A program made the position numbers and the translations under genes. DNA of 64,000 nucleotides from Soonwooa sp032078105 (GTDB lineage: Bacteria; Bacteroidota; Bacteroidia; Flavobacteriales; Weeksellaceae), in contig JBJZOS010000002.1 of the NCBI GenBank assembly GCA_046269235.1, positions 372,001 to 436,000 on the forward strand, read 5' to 3'. Positions 50,060 to 59,085 of this stretch are shown one piece after another (position 1 is the first letter of the stretch; each line of letters opens with the position of its first letter). The notes below the pieces were generated by a model that worked only from the letters and a program-made list of their open reading frames with translations, was not told the DNA's origin and searched no databases.

Positions 50060-51598
50060 TTAACTCATAGGCAGTTTAACAATAAATGTGCTACCTTTTC
50101 CTTTTTGAGATTCTACTTGTATTTGTCCGTGGTGGATTTCTATGATTTTTTTAACATAAGAAAGTCCAAGCCCTTGACCTTTGACATTATGTATGTTGCC
50201 TGTCTCTTCGCGGAAGAATTTTTCAAAAATCTTCGCTTTGTTTCCCGCGTCCATTCCCATGCCTTTGTCCGAAATTTCGATGACATACCAATTGCCATCA
50301 TTTCTGGTTTTAATAGTGATTTCTGGTTTGTCTGGCGAATACTTGTTGGCGTTATCTAATAAGTTAACCAAAGCATTCGAAAAATGGAATTCATCTATTT
50401 TAAAATTATACTTTTCTGCTGTAAAGTTGGTTGTTAAAATACCTTGACGCTCTTCAACAATCAGTTTAAAAGATTCTGTAATCTTCTTAATCAGCTCTCT
50501 TACATTAGTTTCTTTTAAAAATAGTTGCATTTCGTTACGTTCCAATTTTGACATATTAAGAACGTTTTCAACTTGCTTTTTCATTCTCAGATTCTCTTGT
50601 TTTATCAAGCTAGAATAGTATTTAACCTTATCTGGATCTGTTGCTATTTTATCGTTTGATAAAGAATCTGTCGCCACCGAAATCGTTGCCAAAGGCGTTT
50701 TGAATTCGTGGGACATATTGTTGATGAAATCGGTTTTGACATCGGCGATTTTCTTCTGTCGCATCATATAGTTGATGGAAATAATGTAGATCCCCAAAAT
50801 CGTCAACAACGACACAAAGGTCCCAAGCAACATTGGCAAATTATGTTTTACCAACGAGTAATCTTTTCTGGGAAATACCAAAGCCAAGGTATATAATGTT
50901 TGGTCTTTACTGTTCGTGAAAAGTGGATATGTGTAGTTGGTTTTATCTTTTTGATCCAAATAGGTATTGTTGCTAATCGATGTTAACTTGTTGGTTTTAT
51001 CGATTATGCCAAAGCCTATTTTGGTGTCAATACCTTTCAATTTTAATTCTTTTGTTAAAACAGAATCAATGGTTTTATTGTCAACACGTTGTTCAATTGG
51101 GAGGTTGCTAGCATTTAGTTTTGCAAATTCTTTCAGTTGTAATGTGCTGTTGTCTAGTTCTTTACCGATTTGTGAAGTCAGTAGTTCTAGACTTTGTTTT
51201 TTAATTTTGTACAAACCTTCATCTTTGTATAACTTGGTGATATTCAGAGAGTCACCTTGTTTAGAGATTGGGATTTGCTGTTTTTCGATAATGCTTTTTT
51301 GAAACAAAATCGACGTTCTGTTTGCAGAATCTTTGGTCTGCTGTATATAAGTTTGCGTTGGCTGATTGTTGCTTACAATTTCTGATTTTAGGTTGGTAAA
51401 ATCTTTGTTGTAATACTTGTCAACTTCCAGTTCTTGTATTTTTTCTGAAGAAGTTTCTAAGGCAGAATAGACTTTATTAGAAAAATCTTGCTCCAGCGCG
51501 CCATATAATTCTTTTATCCAATATAACTGCAACGAGACGAACACAATAAGTGATATCGTCATAAAAACAGAGATAATCGGAATGAATTTATTGTTCAT
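50060..51598 (-). CDS. Membrane sensor histidine kinase
   Basis: A 512-residue kinase. Membrane segments are at about 8-28 and 256-277, with a 225-residue periplasmic sensor region between them that is helical and lacks a known domain. The HisKA box has the phosphorylated His297 in NNMSHEFKTPLATIS. The ATPase domain has NLLDNANKYSPDKP (N box), ISDKGMGMD (G1), FEKFFREETG (F box) and KGQGLGLSYVKK (G2). It is encoded immediately before its response regulator, RprX/RprY-like in layout. The stimulus is unknown. Confidence 0.94.
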   Translation of the reverse strand: MNNKFIPIISVFMTISLIVFVSLQLYWIKELYGALEQDFSNKVYSALETSSEKIQELEVDKYYNKDFTNLKSEIVSNNQPTQTYIQQTKDSANRTSILFQKSIIEKQQIPISKQGDSLNITKLYKDEGLYKIKKQSLELLTSQIGKELDNSTLQLKEFAKLNASNLPIEQRVDNKTIDSVLTKELKLKGIDTKIGFGIIDKTNKLTSISNNTYLDQKDKTNYTYPLFTNSKDQTLYTLALVFPRKDYSLVKHNLPMLLGTFVSLLTILGIYIISINYMMRQKKIADVKTDFINNMSHEFKTPLATISVATDSLSNDKIATDPDKVKYYSSLIKQENLRMKKQVENVLNMSKLERNEMQLFLKETNVRELIKKITESFKLIVEERQGILTTNFTAEKYNFKIDEFHFSNALVNLLDNANKYSPDKPEITIKTRNDGNWYVIEISDKGMGMDAGNKAKIFEKFFREETGNIHNVKGQGLGLSYVKKIIEIHHGQIQVESQKGKGSTFIVKLPMS

Positions 51599-51750
51599 TG
51601 AAATTTTTTTGAAAAGTTAAAATTAAACGATTCTATATGCATATAACAAATATTGTGCTAAAAAAATATAATTTGTTTCTTAAATCTTAATTTTTTAACA
51701 TTTTTTCGTGAATCGTAAGTCTAGTCGCTTAGAACGAGTTGAAATTCTGG

Positions 51751-52095
51751 CTAGTCCAAAGGGATTTCTTCATCCAAAAAGTATTGTACAATTGCTTTTC
51801 GCATCAAGATGCTTTGTTCATTTGGTTTTAATTCGGGAAGATTGTCTATCTCGTCATATTGCGGCCAACCATCAACATAATGTGAAAATCTATAATAACC
51901 AAAAGGTTCCAAAAGTCTGCAAACCGCGATGTGGATGAGGTTGACCTTGTCATCTTTGGTATATTTTTGTTGTCCACTGCCAAGCTCTTGCACGCCAATT
52001 AAGAAAAGCATGCTTTCGATGGGTGGATTTTTTTCGGTATCAAAATTATTTTCAAAAAAAGATTCTATCTTTTTCCAGATTTCTGCTTCATTCAT
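51751..52095 (-). CDS. Conserved hypothetical protein coupled to the S9 peptidase gene
   Basis: About 114 residues, soluble and acidic, with no signal peptide. It contains EIWKKIESFFENNFDTEKNP, PIESMLFLIGVQELG, VNLIHIAVCRLLEPFGYY and GWPQYDEIDNLP. I recall similar Bacteroidota proteins but no function. ATG 52095 lies 1 bp after the S9 peptidase stop, indicating translational coupling; a TTG at 52113 would extend it by six residues into that gene. The 150 bp between its upstream neighbour on the chromosome and its stop (51599-51750) hold nothing I can identify. Confidence 0.78.
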   Translation of the reverse strand: MNEAEIWKKIESFFENNFDTEKNPPIESMLFLIGVQELGSGQQKYTKDDKVNLIHIAVCRLLEPFGYYRFSHYVDGWPQYDEIDNLPELKPNEQSILMRKAIVQYFLDEEIPLD

Positions 52096-52096
52096 A

Positions 52097-54133
52097 TTAA
52101 TTGTTATTTTCAATTTTTAAAAGGAAAGCGTACTCCAAAGCGATTTCTTTTAAGCTTTCGAATCTACCACTTGCACCCCCATGACCTGATGTCATATCGG
52201 TTTTAAAAATCAAGATGTTATCATCGGTTTTTAAATCTCTAAGTTTTGCTGTCCATTTTGCAGGTTCCCAATATTGTACTTGCGAATCGTGGAAGCCTGT
52301 CGTTATCAGCATATTTGGATAATCTTGTGCGACAATATTGTCATACGGCGAATAGGATTTCATATACTGATAATATTCTAGCTCATTTGGATTGCCCCAT
52401 TCGTCATATTCTCCTGTTGTTAAAGGAATACTATCGTCCAGCATCGTTGTTACAACATCCACAAACGGAACCTGTGCTACAACACCTGCGAAAAGTTTTG
52501 GTTCCATATTGATAACTGCACCCATCAAAAGTCCTCCAGCACTTCCGCCCATAGCATAAAGATGTTTTGGAGAGGTATAGTTAATTTCTGTTAAATATGT
52601 TCCTGCATCAATAAAGTCGGTAAAAGTATTTTTCTTTTGAAGCATTTTTCCGTCTTCGTACCATTCGCGACCAAGGTATTCTCCACCTCGAATGTGAGCG
52701 ATTGCATAAATGAAACCTCGATCCAAAAGCGATAATCTGACATTCGAAAAACTTGCGTCAATCGTCACGCCATAACTTCCATAACCATAGAGTAATAATG
52801 GTGTGTCTGATTTTTTCTCTGTGCTTTTATGATAAACTAAAGAAATAGGAATTTTTTTACCGTCACGGGCTGTTGCCCAAATTCTTTCAGAAGTATAATT
52901 GTCAGCATCAAATTTTCCTCCCAAAACTTCTTGTTGTTTTAACAATGTTGAAGTTTCGGTTTCCATATCGTATTCAAAAGTCGAATTTGGTTTGGTTAAA
53001 GAGGTGTAACCATACCGCAAAATTTTGGTGTCAAATTCTAAATTGATGCCGATGTAGGCGGTATAAGTTGGGTCTGAAAATTCTAAGTAATGAGAACTTC
53101 CTGTATCGTTGTTGATGATTTTAATTTGTAAAAGACCTTCAGTTCTTTCTTCAATGACAAAATAATTTTTAAAAATTTCAAAACCTTCCAACAAAACATC
53201 TTCACGATGCGGTATATAGTCTGTCCAATTTTCTTTGCTAGGTTGAGAAACAGGCGTTGTCATGATTTTAAAGTTCGTGGCATCATCAGCATTTGTGATA
53301 ATGTAGAACAAATCACCGTAATGCTCAACGGAGTATTCGAGGTCCTCTGTTCTCGGTTGGATAATTGTCCATTCTGCATCCACATTATCTGCTGGGATAA
53401 AGCGCTGTTCGTCTTCGTTAGTGCTAGATGATGCGATAAAAATATAGTCTAAAGATTTAGTTTTGAACAATCCAACATCAAAAGTGTCATCTTCTTCGTG
53501 ATATACCAAGACATTTTCCGACTGTCCTAATCTATGACGATAGACTTTGTCAGCGCGTAGGCTTTCATCTTTTGTAATGTAGAAAACATGTTCGTTGTCA
53601 TTTGCCCAAACAATTTTCCCTGTATTGTTTTCAATGGTATCGGTGTAAAGTTCTTGAGTTTCTAAATTCTTAAAATTAATGTCGTAAATTCTTCGTCCAA
53701 TTTTATCGTAAGAAAAAGCTAGGATTATGTTATCAGGACTAACAGTTAAACTTCCGATTTCAAAATATTCTAAACCATCAGCTAGTTGATTGGCGTCAAG
53801 TAGAATTTCTTCTTCCGCTTCAAGCCTTTCTTTTTTTCTAGTGAAAATGGGATAGTCTTTTCCGTCTTCATAACGTACGATATACCAATATCCGTTGAAA
53901 AAGTAGGGGAGTGATGCGTCATCTTTTTTGTAGCGCGCTTTCATCTCTTCAAACAATTCGGATTGCAAAGTTTCAGTATCCTGCATTACAAAATCTGCGA
54001 ATTTGTTTTCATCTTCCAAATACTGCAAAACAGCTGGGTTTTCGCGTTCGTTCATCCAATAATACTGGTCGTTTCGCATATCTTTGTGCTTTTCGATAAT
54101 ATGGTCAATTTTCTTTGCTTGAGGCGCTTTCAT
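52097..54133 (-). CDS. ptrB: S9 family peptidase (oligopeptidase B-like)
   Basis: A 678-residue serine peptidase with no signal peptide. An N-terminal beta-propeller (about 70-410) is followed by an alpha/beta-hydrolase domain. The triad is readable: Ser531 in MGGSAGGLLMG, Asp616 in GFHDSQV and His651 in TSGHGGASGRF. The positions and the HIRGGEYLGREWYEDG segment match oligopeptidase B, which cleaves short peptides after Lys/Arg, rather than prolyl oligopeptidase; the Arg/Lys preference is inferred. It is co-transcribed with the small gene 51751-52095. Confidence 0.92.
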   Translation of the reverse strand: MKAPQAKKIDHIIEKHKDMRNDQYYWMNERENPAVLQYLEDENKFADFVMQDTETLQSELFEEMKARYKKDDASLPYFFNGYWYIVRYEDGKDYPIFTRKKERLEAEEEILLDANQLADGLEYFEIGSLTVSPDNIILAFSYDKIGRRIYDINFKNLETQELYTDTIENNTGKIVWANDNEHVFYITKDESLRADKVYRHRLGQSENVLVYHEEDDTFDVGLFKTKSLDYIFIASSSTNEDEQRFIPADNVDAEWTIIQPRTEDLEYSVEHYGDLFYIITNADDATNFKIMTTPVSQPSKENWTDYIPHREDVLLEGFEIFKNYFVIEERTEGLLQIKIINNDTGSSHYLEFSDPTYTAYIGINLEFDTKILRYGYTSLTKPNSTFEYDMETETSTLLKQQEVLGGKFDADNYTSERIWATARDGKKIPISLVYHKSTEKKSDTPLLLYGYGSYGVTIDASFSNVRLSLLDRGFIYAIAHIRGGEYLGREWYEDGKMLQKKNTFTDFIDAGTYLTEINYTSPKHLYAMGGSAGGLLMGAVINMEPKLFAGVVAQVPFVDVVTTMLDDSIPLTTGEYDEWGNPNELEYYQYMKSYSPYDNIVAQDYPNMLITTGFHDSQVQYWEPAKWTAKLRDLKTDDNILIFKTDMTSGHGGASGRFESLKEIALEYAFLLKIENNN

Positions 54134-54162
54134 ATAGAAAAACTAAAGTTCTAAATTAATAA

Positions 54163-54196
54163 AAAAACCACCTTCCATGTTGGACAAGTGGTTGTA
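54163..54196 (-). terminator. Imperfect hairpin terminator after hemD
   Basis: On the minus strand AACCACTTGTCC and GGAAGGTGGTT can pair with one or two mismatches around a short loop, and seven T follow. It lies 22 bp after the hemD stop. Confidence 0.65.
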
Positions 54197-54217
54197 AATT
54201 TGTAGGTGCGTTTGATT

Positions 54218-54958
54218 TTATTTGTTCAAACTTCTAACGTATTTTTCAATTGCCATTGTCATAGATGGCGATTCTTTCGTTGGAGCCATAACGTCAACTC
54301 TTAAGCCGTGTTCTTCTGCAGCAGCTTGAGTCGTTGGGCCAAATACGGCGATTTTTTTATCACCTTGCTCGTAGTTAGGGAAATTTTGTTTCAAAGACTT
54401 GATCCCTTGTGGACTAAAGAACACCAACATGTCATATTCGTTAATGTTGATATCTGTAAGGTCACTACAAACGGTACGGTACATAATCGCACGAGTCCAA
54501 TCTACACCAGCATTGTCTAGCGTTCTTGGGATGTCATCGTTAAGAACGTCAGATGAAGGTAAAAGATATTTCTCGGTATGGTGCTTTTTAAGAAGCGGTG
54601 TAAGATCGGAAAAGGTTTTTTCACCGAAACTAATTTTGCGCTTTCTGTACACAATATGTTTTTGCATAAAGTTAGCAATCGCTTCAGACTGACAAATGTA
54701 ACGCATTGTGTCAGGCACTGTAAAACGCATTTCTTGAGCTAGACGGAAGTAGTTGTCAATAGCATTTTTACTTGTAAAAATCACACCTGTGTATTGAGAC
54801 AGGTCAATTTTTTGGGTTCTAAGATCTTTGGCATCCACACCTTCGATGTGAATAAAAGGACGAAAATCAATTTTTATTTTCTCTTTTTTCGCAAGTTCCA
54901 AATATGGAGAAGACTCTTTGGGAGCTGGTTGCGAAACCAATATAGACTTAATTTTCAT
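54218..54958 (-). CDS. hemD: Uroporphyrinogen-III synthase
   Basis: HemD closes hydroxymethylbilane to uroporphyrinogen III in heme synthesis. The family is poorly conserved. The 246-residue soluble protein shows the two-lobe pattern: ILVSQPAP near the N-terminus, DLSQYTGVIFTSKNAIDNYF (about 53-72), LLPSSDVLNDDIPRTLDNAG, and the C-terminal DMLVFFSPQGIKSLKQNFP with KKIAVFGPTTQAAAEEHGL. This order is characteristic. It lies 24 bp after the DUF4271 gene on the same strand, a pairing common in Flavobacteriia. Confidence 0.9.
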   Translation of the reverse strand: MKIKSILVSQPAPKESSPYLELAKKEKIKIDFRPFIHIEGVDAKDLRTQKIDLSQYTGVIFTSKNAIDNYFRLAQEMRFTVPDTMRYICQSEAIANFMQKHIVYRKRKISFGEKTFSDLTPLLKKHHTEKYLLPSSDVLNDDIPRTLDNAGVDWTRAIMYRTVCSDLTDININEYDMLVFFSPQGIKSLKQNFPNYEQGDKKIAVFGPTTQAAAEEHGLRVDVMAPTKESPSMTMAIEKYVRSLNK

Positions 54959-54982
54959 GTGTTTTTGAGTGTCTTTTATAAA

Positions 54983-55624
54983 TTAGCTAAAAAGAAATTT
55001 CCAAAGCACAAACAAGGGTGCTATTTGGAGGGTGCAAATATACAAAATTTTATAATACCATTCGTCTGGCATTGTTTGAGGTCTGTTAAGCCAATAAAGA
55101 AATAGTTTTAAAATAAATAAAAATACTGCCGAAATCATCGCAATGTATAGGTATTTTAACTCATCTATTGGGAAATAGAAAAAAGAAAAAGATGCGATAA
55201 TTAACAGAATACTAATTAAAAAATAGTACTTGTTTGCCAGTATATAAAGGTTAATTAGTAGCTTGTTATAACCCAAACTTGTGAAGAAAAAGTAGGTCAT
55301 TATTGTCTTAATTAAAAAAAATAAAACAATGCTAATGAAAACAAACCCGAATTTGTTGAGAGCAAATCCACCGATTTGTAAATCAGTGATAAATTTTGGG
55401 ACAACAGGTACAAATTGCGAAAAAGCTACCGTTGCCATCACGCAAAATACAATGGACGTCAATATCCATGACAATACAACGTTGCTGCTCTCGTCTTTTT
55501 TTAGTTGTAAAAATTCTTTGATGGAAGCATCCCGATGAAGAAAAATAAAACTAAAAATGAAGATGAAAATACAACCCAAAATGCAAAAAATCACCCAATC
55601 ATGTTGTTCGTAAAGTCTTACCAC
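54983..55624 (-). CDS. DUF4271 family membrane protein
   Basis: A 213-residue integral membrane protein with about six hydrophobic segments (roughly 10-28, 47-68, 86-112, 120-140, 145-152 and 156-175). It starts with GTG (MVRLYEQHDWVIF); the N-terminal YxxHDW matches my memory of DUF4271. The -7 box at 55638-55645 lies 13 bp before this GTG. It is followed by hemD with a 24-bp gap. No catalytic motif is visible and its role is unknown; co-transcription with hemD hints at an envelope or heme-related task but does not prove it. Confidence 0.82.
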   Translation of the reverse strand: MVRLYEQHDWVIFCILGCIFIFIFSFIFLHRDASIKEFLQLKKDESSNVVLSWILTSIVFCVMATVAFSQFVPVVPKFITDLQIGGFALNKFGFVFISIVLFFLIKTIMTYFFFTSLGYNKLLINLYILANKYYFLISILLIIASFSFFYFPIDELKYLYIAMISAVFLFILKLFLYWLNRPQTMPDEWYYKILYICTLQIAPLFVLWKFLFS

Positions 55625-55637
55625 TTCAAAATTTTTG

Positions 55638-55645
55638 CAAAAATA
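55638..55645 (-). promoter_or_regulatory. -7 box (TATTTTTG) for DUF4271-hemD
   Basis: On the minus strand TATTTTTG fits TAnnTTTG, 13 bp before the GTG start, implying a very short leader and supporting that start. Confidence 0.52.
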
Positions 55646-55716
55646 AGGAAATAATTAAAGCCAAATATCGATTGTCGAATTTTGATTGATGAGATTATTG
55701 TATGCTTCGAAAATAC

Positions 55717-55724
55717 TATCTTTG
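55717..55724 (+). promoter_or_regulatory. -7 box (TATCTTTG) for the GT2/DUF4296/tgt/lptF-like run
   Basis: TATCTTTG fits TAnnTTTG, 17 bp before the ATG at 55742. A TTG at 55698-55700 lies 16 bp upstream, slightly short for a -33 element. Confidence 0.53.
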
Positions 55725-55741
55725 CACATTGATTTTTTTTA

Positions 55742-56458
55742 ATGAAGAAACTGGTCATTATACCAACTTATAACGAGAAGGAAAATATAGCACGAATTAT
55801 CGCTGCTGTGATGGCATTGGATGGAGATTTTGAGGTTTTGGTAGTCGACGATTCTTCGCCAGATGGCACGGCTGACATTGTTAAATCTTTACAAGGACAA
55901 TTTCCCGAAAAACTTCATCTTACAATCAGAAAAATTAAAGATGGACTTGGGAAAGCCTATATCCATGGATTTCGTTGGGCATTAGATAATGCTTACGATT
56001 ATATCTTTGAAATGGATGCCGATTTTTCGCATAATCCAAATGATCTTCCCAAATTATATGAAGCTTGTTTGGAGGCCGATATGACGATTGGTTCGCGTTA
56101 TAGTAAAGGCGTTAATGTTGTTAACTGGCCAATGTCTAGAGTATTGTTGTCGTATTTTGCGTCGAAGTATGTGCGTTTTATTTTGGGAATTCCTGTGCAT
56201 GATACAACAGCGGGTTTTGTATGTTTTTCAAGAAAAGTGTTGGAAGGTATTGGACTTGATAATGTCAAACTTAAAGGTTACGGTTTTCAGGTTGAAATGA
56301 AATTCCGTGCGTTTAAAAAAGGATACAGAATAAAAGAAGTTCCAATTATTTTTACGGACAGAACAGAAGGCGAAAGTAAAATGAATGGTGGCATCATCAA
56401 AGAAGCGGTGTTTGGTGTTTTGGATTTAAAACTAAAAAGTATTTTCGGTAAGTTATAA
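55742..56458 (+). CDS. Polyprenol-phosphate mannosyltransferase-like GT2 glycosyltransferase
   Basis: A 238-residue GT2 enzyme resembling DPM1. Its features are VIIPTYNEKENIARII (N-terminal strand and helix), EVLVVDDSSPDGTADIV (nucleotide-sugar Asp-Asp), FEMDADFSHNPNDLPKL (metal DAD), and GSRYSKGVNVVNW with FTDRTEGESKMNGGI in the acceptor loop. It lacks the C-terminal membrane helices some relatives have. Expected reaction: transfer of mannose (or a similar sugar) from GDP-sugar to a polyprenyl phosphate at the inner membrane, feeding protein or lipid glycosylation. It is the first gene of a rightward series. Confidence 0.9.
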   Translation: MKKLVIIPTYNEKENIARIIAAVMALDGDFEVLVVDDSSPDGTADIVKSLQGQFPEKLHLTIRKIKDGLGKAYIHGFRWALDNAYDYIFEMDADFSHNPNDLPKLYEACLEADMTIGSRYSKGVNVVNWPMSRVLLSYFASKYVRFILGIPVHDTTAGFVCFSRKVLEGIGLDNVKLKGYGFQVEMKFRAFKKGYRIKEVPIIFTDRTEGESKMNGGIIKEAVFGVLDLKLKSIFGKL

Positions 56459-56462
56459 ACTT

Positions 56463-56825
56463 ATGAAAAAATGGTCTTTTTTAATATTATTTGTTTTGAT
56501 GGCTTGTTCCAAATTAGTGGATAAGCCCAAGAAGTTAATTCCCGAAGATCAAATGGCAGAGATTATGGCAGATTTTGCAATCAATGATCAAAGCTATATT
56601 TTCAACCAAAAAGATAATAGAGAAGGAGCAACTAAGTTTCTTCTCAAAAAATATAAAATAACGTCTAAAGATTTTAGTGAAAGTTACACCTATTATGTAG
56701 CAACAGATCAATTGGACGCTATTGTAGAACGGTCGAAAGAGTACTTATTTAAAAAAGAACCAAAACTCGAAGACTATATCAAAAAGAAAGAACAGGCTAA
56801 CTTGCCAGTAGAAAAGACGAACTAG
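56463..56825 (+). CDS. DUF4296 domain lipoprotein
   Basis: A 120-residue lipoprotein: MKKWSFLILFVLMACSK, with Cys15, then a helical domain with IPEDQMAEIMADFAINDQ (about 27-44), ILKKYKIT-like and FSESYTYYVATDQLDAIVE segments (about 62-98). This fits DUF4296, a Bacteroidota family without known function. The C-terminus is Lys/Glu-rich and probably disordered. It starts 4 bp after the glycosyltransferase stop and ends 16 bp before tgt, so it belongs to the same transcript. Confidence 0.85.
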   Translation: MKKWSFLILFVLMACSKLVDKPKKLIPEDQMAEIMADFAINDQSYIFNQKDNREGATKFLLKKYKITSKDFSESYTYYVATDQLDAIVERSKEYLFKKEPKLEDYIKKKEQANLPVEKTN

Positions 56826-56841
56826 AACTAGAAGAAATATA

Positions 56842-57975
56842 ATGTCGAAGTTTTTTGAAATTGAAAAAACATCCCAAAGCAAAGCTAGAGCTGGGGTTTT
56901 ACATACAGATCATGGCGATATTCAAACGCCAATTTTTATGCCGGTTGGTACCGTTGCAAGTGTTAAAACTGTGCACCAACGCGAGTTGAAAGAGGATATC
57001 AACGCACAGATTATTTTAGGAAATACTTATCACTTGATGTTGCGTCCTGGGATGGATATTATGCAACAAGCAGGAGGCCTTCATAAATTTATGAATTGGG
57101 ATCGCCCGATTTTAACAGATAGCGGCGGTTATCAAGTTTTTTCACTTTCTAAAAGTCGTAAAATGACTGAAGAAGGCGTTAAGTTTAAATCACATATAGA
57201 CGGAAGTTATCATTTTATTTCTCCTGAAAAATCAATGGAAATTCAACGTCAGATTGGCGCTGATATTTTTATGGCTTTTGACGAGTGTACGCCTTATCCG
57301 TGCGACTATAACCAAGCAAAATTGTCCATGGAGTTAACACATCGTTGGTTAAAAAGATGTGTGGATTGGACTAAAGAAAATGAAGAACTGTACGGGCATA
57401 AGCAACGTTTGTTTCCGATTGTACAAGGTTCGACTTATTCGGATTTAAGAAAAATTTCAGCAGAAGTTATTTCTGAAGCTGGTGCCGAAGGTAATGCTAT
57501 TGGTGGACTTTCTGTTGGTGAACCTGAAGAGGAAATGTACAGAATTACCAATGAAGTAACCGATATTCTTCCAAAAGATAAACCGCGTTATTTGATGGGT
57601 GTTGGTACACCTTGGAATATCCTAGAAAGCATCGGACTTGGCGTTGACATGATGGATTGTGTGATGCCGACAAGAAATGCGCGTAATGCAATGTTATTCA
57701 CTTGGCAAGGTGTTATCAATATGAAAAATGAAAAGTGGAAAAACGACTTCTCTGCCTTGGATGAGTTTGGGACAAGTTTTGTAGATCGCGATTACAGCAA
57801 AGCCTATGTTCGCCACTTATTTGTTGCGAAAGAATATTTAGCAAAACAAATTGCATCGATACATAATTTGGCTTTTTATCTAGATTTGGTGAAGGTTGCC
57901 AGAGAGCATATTGTTGCTGGCGATTTTTATGAGTGGAAAGATTCTATTATTCCTCAACTTAAACAAAGACTATAA
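56842..57975 (+). CDS. tgt: tRNA-guanine transglycosylase lacking the zinc cysteines
   Basis: Tgt swaps guanine 34 in GUN-anticodon tRNAs for a 7-deazaguanine. The 377-residue TIM-barrel has TDSGGYQVFSLS with Asp93, EGVKFKSHIDGS, and GVDMMDCVMPTRNARN with the nucleophilic Asp and tRNA-contacting loop. The C-terminal zinc site of bacterial Tgt is normally CxCxxC plus His. Here the region reads DEFGTSFVDRDYSKAYVRHL with no Cys, while the His in IASIHNLAFYL is kept. I believe related Bacteroidota proteins share this, but cannot verify it. queE is also in this window. Confidence 0.95.
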   Translation: MSKFFEIEKTSQSKARAGVLHTDHGDIQTPIFMPVGTVASVKTVHQRELKEDINAQIILGNTYHLMLRPGMDIMQQAGGLHKFMNWDRPILTDSGGYQVFSLSKSRKMTEEGVKFKSHIDGSYHFISPEKSMEIQRQIGADIFMAFDECTPYPCDYNQAKLSMELTHRWLKRCVDWTKENEELYGHKQRLFPIVQGSTYSDLRKISAEVISEAGAEGNAIGGLSVGEPEEEMYRITNEVTDILPKDKPRYLMGVGTPWNILESIGLGVDMMDCVMPTRNARNAMLFTWQGVINMKNEKWKNDFSALDEFGTSFVDRDYSKAYVRHLFVAKEYLAKQIASIHNLAFYLDLVKVAREHIVAGDFYEWKDSIIPQLKQRL

Positions 57976-57990
57976 TTCTTCGTAGGTTTT

Positions 57991-59085
57991 ATGAAAATTA
58001 TCGATGCATATATTATTAAAAAATATCTTGGCACCCTCTTTTTTATGTTGGCGCTTTTGTCGATAATTGTGCTAATCATCGATGTTCAGAGCAAGACACC
58101 TCGTATCGAAAATAACGGTTTTTCGGTGACTTACTTTTTAGTGAATTTTTATCCGTTTTGGATCCTTAATTTGATTATCACTTTTATGTCGATTTTGGTT
58201 TTTATCTCGGTCATTTTCTTTACATCGAGGTTGGCTAATAATACCGAAATTGTTGCAATTATCAGTAGTGGCGCTAGTTTTCATCGTTTTGCAAAACCTT
58301 ATTTAATTGCATCTTTAATTATTGCGGGCTTTGCTCTAGCGACCAATCATTTTATTTTGCCTTGGGCTAATATTAAAAAGAATAAATTAGAACCTTACAC
58401 CTACAACCAAGTTAACAAAGACAAGTTGTTGGGTAACACCACAATTGCAACCAATCTTAACCCTTTCGAGTATATTTTTATTAATAATTATAACCGCGAA
58501 CAGAAGAAAGGTTTCGGTTATCTTTATCAAAAATTTGACAAGGATAAAAAGTTAACATACCAGATTATCGCGAATGACGTTACTTGGGACGCGAAGTCAA
58601 AATCCTTTTTGCTAACAAGTTATATGGAGCGTTGGCCGCAAAAAGACGACTCCGAAAAGCTAGCTGATGGTGATCAAAAAAAGCAAGATTTCGGATTGCC
58701 ACCAGAAGAGCTTTTCCCGGACAAATTAGTTGGTCAGAATAAAATTACACCTGATCTTATCAAGCTTATCGAACGAGAAAAAATAAAAGGAAATAACAAC
58801 GTTAATACCTTTTATAATGAATTGCATCAACGCACCTCGATGCCTGTTTCTATTATAATTTTAACCTTTTTGGCTTTGTCGTTGTCCTCGCAAAAAAAGC
58901 GTGGCGGACTTGGGATTAATCTTGCTATTGGTATCGCATTAGCCTTCGTGTTTGTGTTTTCTTTCCAAGCCTTAAGCGTTGTTTCTGAAAACAAAAGTAT
59001 GTCACCCCTTCTTGCAATGTGGCTCCCGAATATAATATTTGGTCCCATCGCATTTTATCTTTATTGGAAGAGGGCCAATCAATAA
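57991..59085 (+). CDS. LptF/LptG family permease
   Basis: A 364-residue inner-membrane protein of the YjgP/YjgQ group, which with LptB2 extracts lipopolysaccharide toward the LptA bridge. There are three N-terminal membrane segments (about 12-32, 50-75 and 100-125), a periplasmic beta region (about 130-270) and three C-terminal segments (about 285-303, 310-330 and 337-357). The start KIIDAYIIKKYLGTLFFMLA fits the family. Only one such gene is here, so LptF versus LptG cannot be decided. Its stop overlaps that of birA by 7 bp tail to tail. Confidence 0.9.
   Translation: MKIIDAYIIKKYLGTLFFMLALLSIIVLIIDVQSKTPRIENNGFSVTYFLVNFYPFWILNLIITFMSILVFISVIFFTSRLANNTEIVAIISSGASFHRFAKPYLIASLIIAGFALATNHFILPWANIKKNKLEPYTYNQVNKDKLLGNTTIATNLNPFEYIFINNYNREQKKGFGYLYQKFDKDKKLTYQIIANDVTWDAKSKSFLLTSYMERWPQKDDSEKLADGDQKKQDFGLPPEELFPDKLVGQNKITPDLIKLIEREKIKGNNNVNTFYNELHQRTSMPVSIIILTFLALSLSSQKKRGGLGINLAIGIALAFVFVFSFQALSVVSENKSMSPLLAMWLPNIIFGPIAFYLYWKRANQ

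Noticed and set aside
59079..59085. Tail-to-tail overlap of the LptF/G-like gene and birA as a regulatory antisense element
   Set aside because: A 7-bp overlap of stop regions is common in compact genomes and shows nothing further.
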